A DNA stretch of 64,000 nucleotides, taken from Epiperipatus broadwayi. Its lineage: Eukaryota; Onychophora; Udeonychophora; Euonychophora; Peripatidae. Numbering within the stretch: position 1 is the stretch's first letter; the number at the start of each line of letters is the position of its first letter. The notes below the pieces were generated by a model, which worked only from the letters and a program-made list of their open reading frames with translations, did no database searches and was not told the DNA's origin. Where the stretch lies: NCBI GenBank assembly GCA_028023455.1, contig JAQFVV010000346.1, forward strand, positions 312,001-376,000, given 5' to 3'. Below are positions 60,680 to 64,000 of this stretch, piece by piece. Position numbers and translations under genes: made by a program.

Positions 60680-61314
60680 GTAAACTTATTTTATACTATA
60701 ATTCTATTAATGTTCAAAATTTTATATAAATATTTGAGTAAGATACTTGATTTTTTTCTGATTCTTATATTCAAAACTATTTGACATATAATATTTTTGT
60801 TGCAGCATTTATTAAAACATGGGGGGGGGTATTCTTTAACGAAGCAGAGTGTAAAGCATCTTGTCTATAGAGGTGTTTTTTTTTCCAATCAAGAATTTGT
60901 AGATTTAGCTTGCTTCTTCAGTCTTTCCAATTAACTTTTATCATATTGTAGAAATGGCTGCAGTAAGGAGTTTGCTGTTAACTGAAAGGAGTCCGTTTGA
61001 TTCCTTTTTGAGGTTTTAAAGGAACTGAGCAGAGCAAATTCCTAATATCTATTTGTTTTTATCTTTGCAGTTGTTTTTACTATGTGTGATTCATATAATA
61101 TACAAACACGTTTGAGCTATTTACTAACATGATTGGCTTTTTACTTCTGATTTTAAGATCAACAAAGATCATGGTTTTTCTTCTTAGTTGCATGATATCT
61201 CTAAACTGAAATGTCAGTTGAGTTTTCATGAAGACAGAATAAATATGTGTGTAGGTGAATTAAATTTTTTTATAATCATGACAGATACAATTAAATCATT
61301 GTTCTTATTTCCAG
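60680..61314. other. Presumed intron downstream of the MTA exon
   Basis: Starts with the donor GTAAAC. A TTTTTGTTGCAG acceptor-like site at 60795-60806 is followed by sequence that does not read as MTA. Confidence 0.4.
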
Positions 61315-63475
61315 GAGGTTGTAAAAACAGCAACCAAGGCAGTGGTTGGCTGCCAAAAAAAGATGATGCTACGAATCCCCTGATTGTGAACCCAGTCTGA
61401 CATTGATGACTATTTCTTATTTAGGTAATGACAACTGCAATTCACTCTTAAGTGAAAGTAAGATTTCACAAATTATAAGAACTGTCTAATATTAAATTGT
61501 TGGACTTTGTAAAGTTAAAAGAAAAGGTGAAGAGATCATTGATTTTAAAAATAGACATAATATACTTCAAAGGCATAAATATTGGAAGCAAAAGTGGAGT
61601 TGGATTCATTATGAATCAAAAGCATAATAACATTGTAGAGATTGATGGTGATTTAGACATAGTAGAAGATTAGGTATTCAACTTAATGAAAGATAATAGA
61701 TTAAAATAATTCAGGTTTATGCCCCAACAAATTCTTATTCTGATGTAGATGATTTTTATATGGATGTACAAAAGGCTTTTTTGATCAGACTAAACAACAT
61801 TTTAAAACTGTCATGGGAGACTTTAATGCTAGAATTGATAACAATTGAAAGAGAAAGTGCTACTAGTAAATTTACTTAAGGTAATAGAAGCGAGAGAGGA
61901 CACAGGCTTGTGGAGTTTGCAGAAAAAGAAAAAGTTTATATTATGGAATCATTCTGTAAAAAAAATGAAAATGGATATGAAGGCACAGGGGAGTATTGGA
62001 TTATATTTTGACTAACAGAAAATATTTATTTCAAGATTGTAATGTTCTTAATAAATACAATGCAAGAAGTGTTCATAGTTTGGTGAGATATAAGATATGT
62101 ATTAACACATAACTAGAGAACGAATTATTAAGAAAAATAATATTCATGATTGATATTCCTGATCTTCAGATACATTTAAATGAATATAAATCAGAATTTG
62201 CAAATTTTTTAAAAATATTAACAGATTTTGATGATAGTTCAGATTAAAACAAAATTAATAAGAAGATAACTGATACACTATTAAAAATTGCAATAAAGAT
62301 AGCTGGTACAAAAGAGTAGCGATTGGCCAGTAAAATTTCTACTGAGATGACAATTTATGAAAAAAAAAAGGAATATATATATATAAAATAGTACGAAAAA
62401 AATTAATAATGATATAAGAAAATATAACTGTGATTTAGCAAGGAGAGTTTCAAAAATATAAAACATCTTGCTATAGAAGAAAAGCTTTTTTAAGCAATAA
62501 GAAGAAAAGATGAAACTATTGCTAAAAGGAGAGGTGACATCATGAAATATGTGAGTTTTGTCAAGAATTATATAACAATAAAAAAGAATAAAAAGTATAT
62601 TCTACAATTATTACATTTTCTAATTGTGCAGCATTTTAAATGGAGACATTGATGGAATTATAATTGATATCTTAAAGTAAAAAAATAGAAAAATTGTTGG
62701 CAAAATTATATACCAAATATCTAAATGATAACAGTAACAGATGATTAAAGGAATGAACTATTATTATTATTATTTTAAAAGGGTGATAAAAAAGTTATTA
62801 AAAATTACGAACATATCAGTCTTTTATCAGATCTATACAAAATTTTTACGAGGATAATTTGAACTCGTCTACAGCAAACTGACTTGTAAAAGTGGTTTTA
62901 ATACAATAGATCACATCCAAGTACTGATAGAAGTAGATCAAGGAATGAGTTGTTATTATGCTTTGAATTTGTAGATTATGAAAAGATATTTGATTCTATG
63001 AATATTTTTTTCAGTGATTAAAGCATTGAATCATTGAGATGTAGACACAGGATATTGTCTTATTCTGAAGACTTAAAATGCAGCAACAATGATTATATTA
63101 CAAAGTGTTACTAAGAAGATTAACTCTGAGATGGTGTATGACTGACTATATCTCTAAACTCTTTTACAACAGTTCTTATAAGAAATATTTTGTGGACTAA
63201 AATGGGAAATAAATGAGTTAAAATAAGTTGTCTAGATTTTCAGATGATTGATATAATTGTTTTTGCAAGTAATGCTACAGGAAATGTTGAATATTGAAAA
63301 AGTTATCAACTGAAAGTAAGAAAATAAAATTAAAGATTAATGCTAAAAACTCTAAAATAATATTCAATGGATTTTCTCAAAAGAAGAAAATAAAGATTGA
63401 AAATGATGAGTTAAAAGAAGTTAACAACTACAAACACCTTAGTCAGATTTTTATCATAACTTAAGTTTGCTATTC
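61315..63475 (+). mobile_element. RTE-type LINE, + strand, truncated in the RT/post-RT region
   Basis: It begins GGAGGTTGTAAAAACAGCAA, aligned with the start of the minus-strand copy at 39285. Endonuclease pieces: VYAPTNSYSDVDDFYMDVQK near 61710 and FKTVMGDFNARIDN near 61800. RT pieces: KGDKKVIKNYEHIS near 62780, and the FVDYEKIFDSMNIF (62970) catalytic block. The FADD box is damaged (RFSDD, 63237). Heavily interrupted by stops. The copy stops at about 63475 before the post-RT region. Confidence 0.8.
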
Positions 63476-64000
63476 AAAAATGACATAATACATATTGTTT
63501 GAAACATAAAACACCAAAGAATGTAATTAAACTGAAAAAAATAGTCATTGATATTCAAAGTGATTAAAAAAAAAAAAAAAAGTTAATATTTCTAATAATT
63601 AATTTCATATTATTTCATAAATTCAAAATTATCATGCATAAATTTTAAAATTATAATTTTGTTAGTAAGTTAGTTGCATTCATCATTAAATTTCTGATAA
63701 ATTGGTATATAACAACACTTATTTAAGGTAATCCATCACTTGAACACTTTATAGAATAAAGATATTAGTACCTTTCATTTTTCCTAGTAGCTCTTCAAAA
63801 TGTTTTTCCATACAGGGGTTTGCAATGAATATGTCATCTCTAATAACATCCCTTATAACAAGTAGTTAATATTGATCAATAATTAGTATAATTTGAATAT
63901 TATAATAAAGAATTTCAATACACTTTGTAATTTATTAAAAAGTATTACTAAAATAGTTACTGTATACAAAATAAAATAAAAAATGAATGAAATACTAAAT

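Noticed and set aside
61188-61400. 70-codon + strand frame as an MTA exon
   Set aside because: Its second half is the start of the LINE at 61315 (shared with 39285) and the first half has no MTA similarity.
1-64000. CRISPR array, prokaryotic operon, phage or biosynthetic cluster
   Set aside because: No spaced short direct repeats, no long frames, no ribosome-binding sites; intron-type signals and eukaryotic transposons throughout.

Overview
The window reads as AT-rich, gene-poor nuclear DNA from a metazoan, most likely an invertebrate with a large, repeat-filled genome. I did not compute composition, but it looks like roughly 70-75% A+T. No open frame is longer than about 120 codons. There is no operon structure, rRNA or CRISPR array. 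The only host coding sequence I recognise is one internal exon at 60492-60679 (+). It encodes part of the BAH domain of a metastasis-associated (MTA1/2/3-type) NuRD subunit. If that gene is on the + strand, much of the window may be its intronic or flanking DNA; I found no second MTA exon. The repeat mix (Merlin, Tigger/pogo, mariner, hAT, Penelope-like, RTE-type LINEs, Ty3/gypsy, tRNA-type SINEs, many foldback MITEs) fits chelicerates, molluscs, cnidarians or flatworms. I cannot choose among them from this sequence.

Layout. 0-5 kb: a faint broken coding-like stretch, a mariner 3' remnant, and a Tigger element (2251-3433) inserted beside it. 6.5-9.4 kb: a 1.9-kb Merlin-type element (6848-8728) carrying two T-rich tandem arrays, then a Penelope-like 3' part with a GIY-YIG remnant (minus). 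9.9-11.7 kb: a minus-strand LTR retroelement with two LTRs, a primer-binding-site-like motif and a broken gag. 14-16.2 kb: small foldback elements. 16.4-22.8 kb: a decayed Ty3/gypsy element (gag, zinc knuckle, protease, RT, integrase), interrupted by a hAT-type element with its own target-site duplication and followed by tandem and foldback repeats. 22.8-23.2 kb: a second Penelope-like tail. 26.3-27.3 kb: a reversed Tigger copy. 27.9-34.3 kb: foldback MITEs and a LINE 3' fragment.

34.3-39.3 kb: two RTE-type LINE copies lying tail to tail. 39.9-40.9 kb: a mariner remnant followed by a compound inverted/direct repeat with a TATA box. 42.2-44.6 kb: a possible GTF2IRD2-like hAT transposase fragment, a mariner remnant and a LINE fragment. 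46.25-47.43 kb: a Penelope-like GIY-YIG remnant between inverted tRNA-like SINE arms. 48.8-50.2 kb: a hAT-like element with a tandem duplication. 52.36-53.28 kb: a well-kept Tigger with TA duplications. 57.1-59.0 kb: a Tigger split by a 932-bp Merlin element with a perfect 8-bp target duplication. The matching empty site survives in the Tigger copy at 26.3 kb. 60.5 kb: the MTA exon. 61.3-63.5 kb: another RTE-type LINE on the + strand.

The window is best read as layered transposon insertions rather than a gene cluster. The most informative result is the Merlin-in-Tigger nest with its paralogous empty site, together with the shared T-rich array architecture of the two Merlin elements. Nothing here is convincing as a new functional cellular system.
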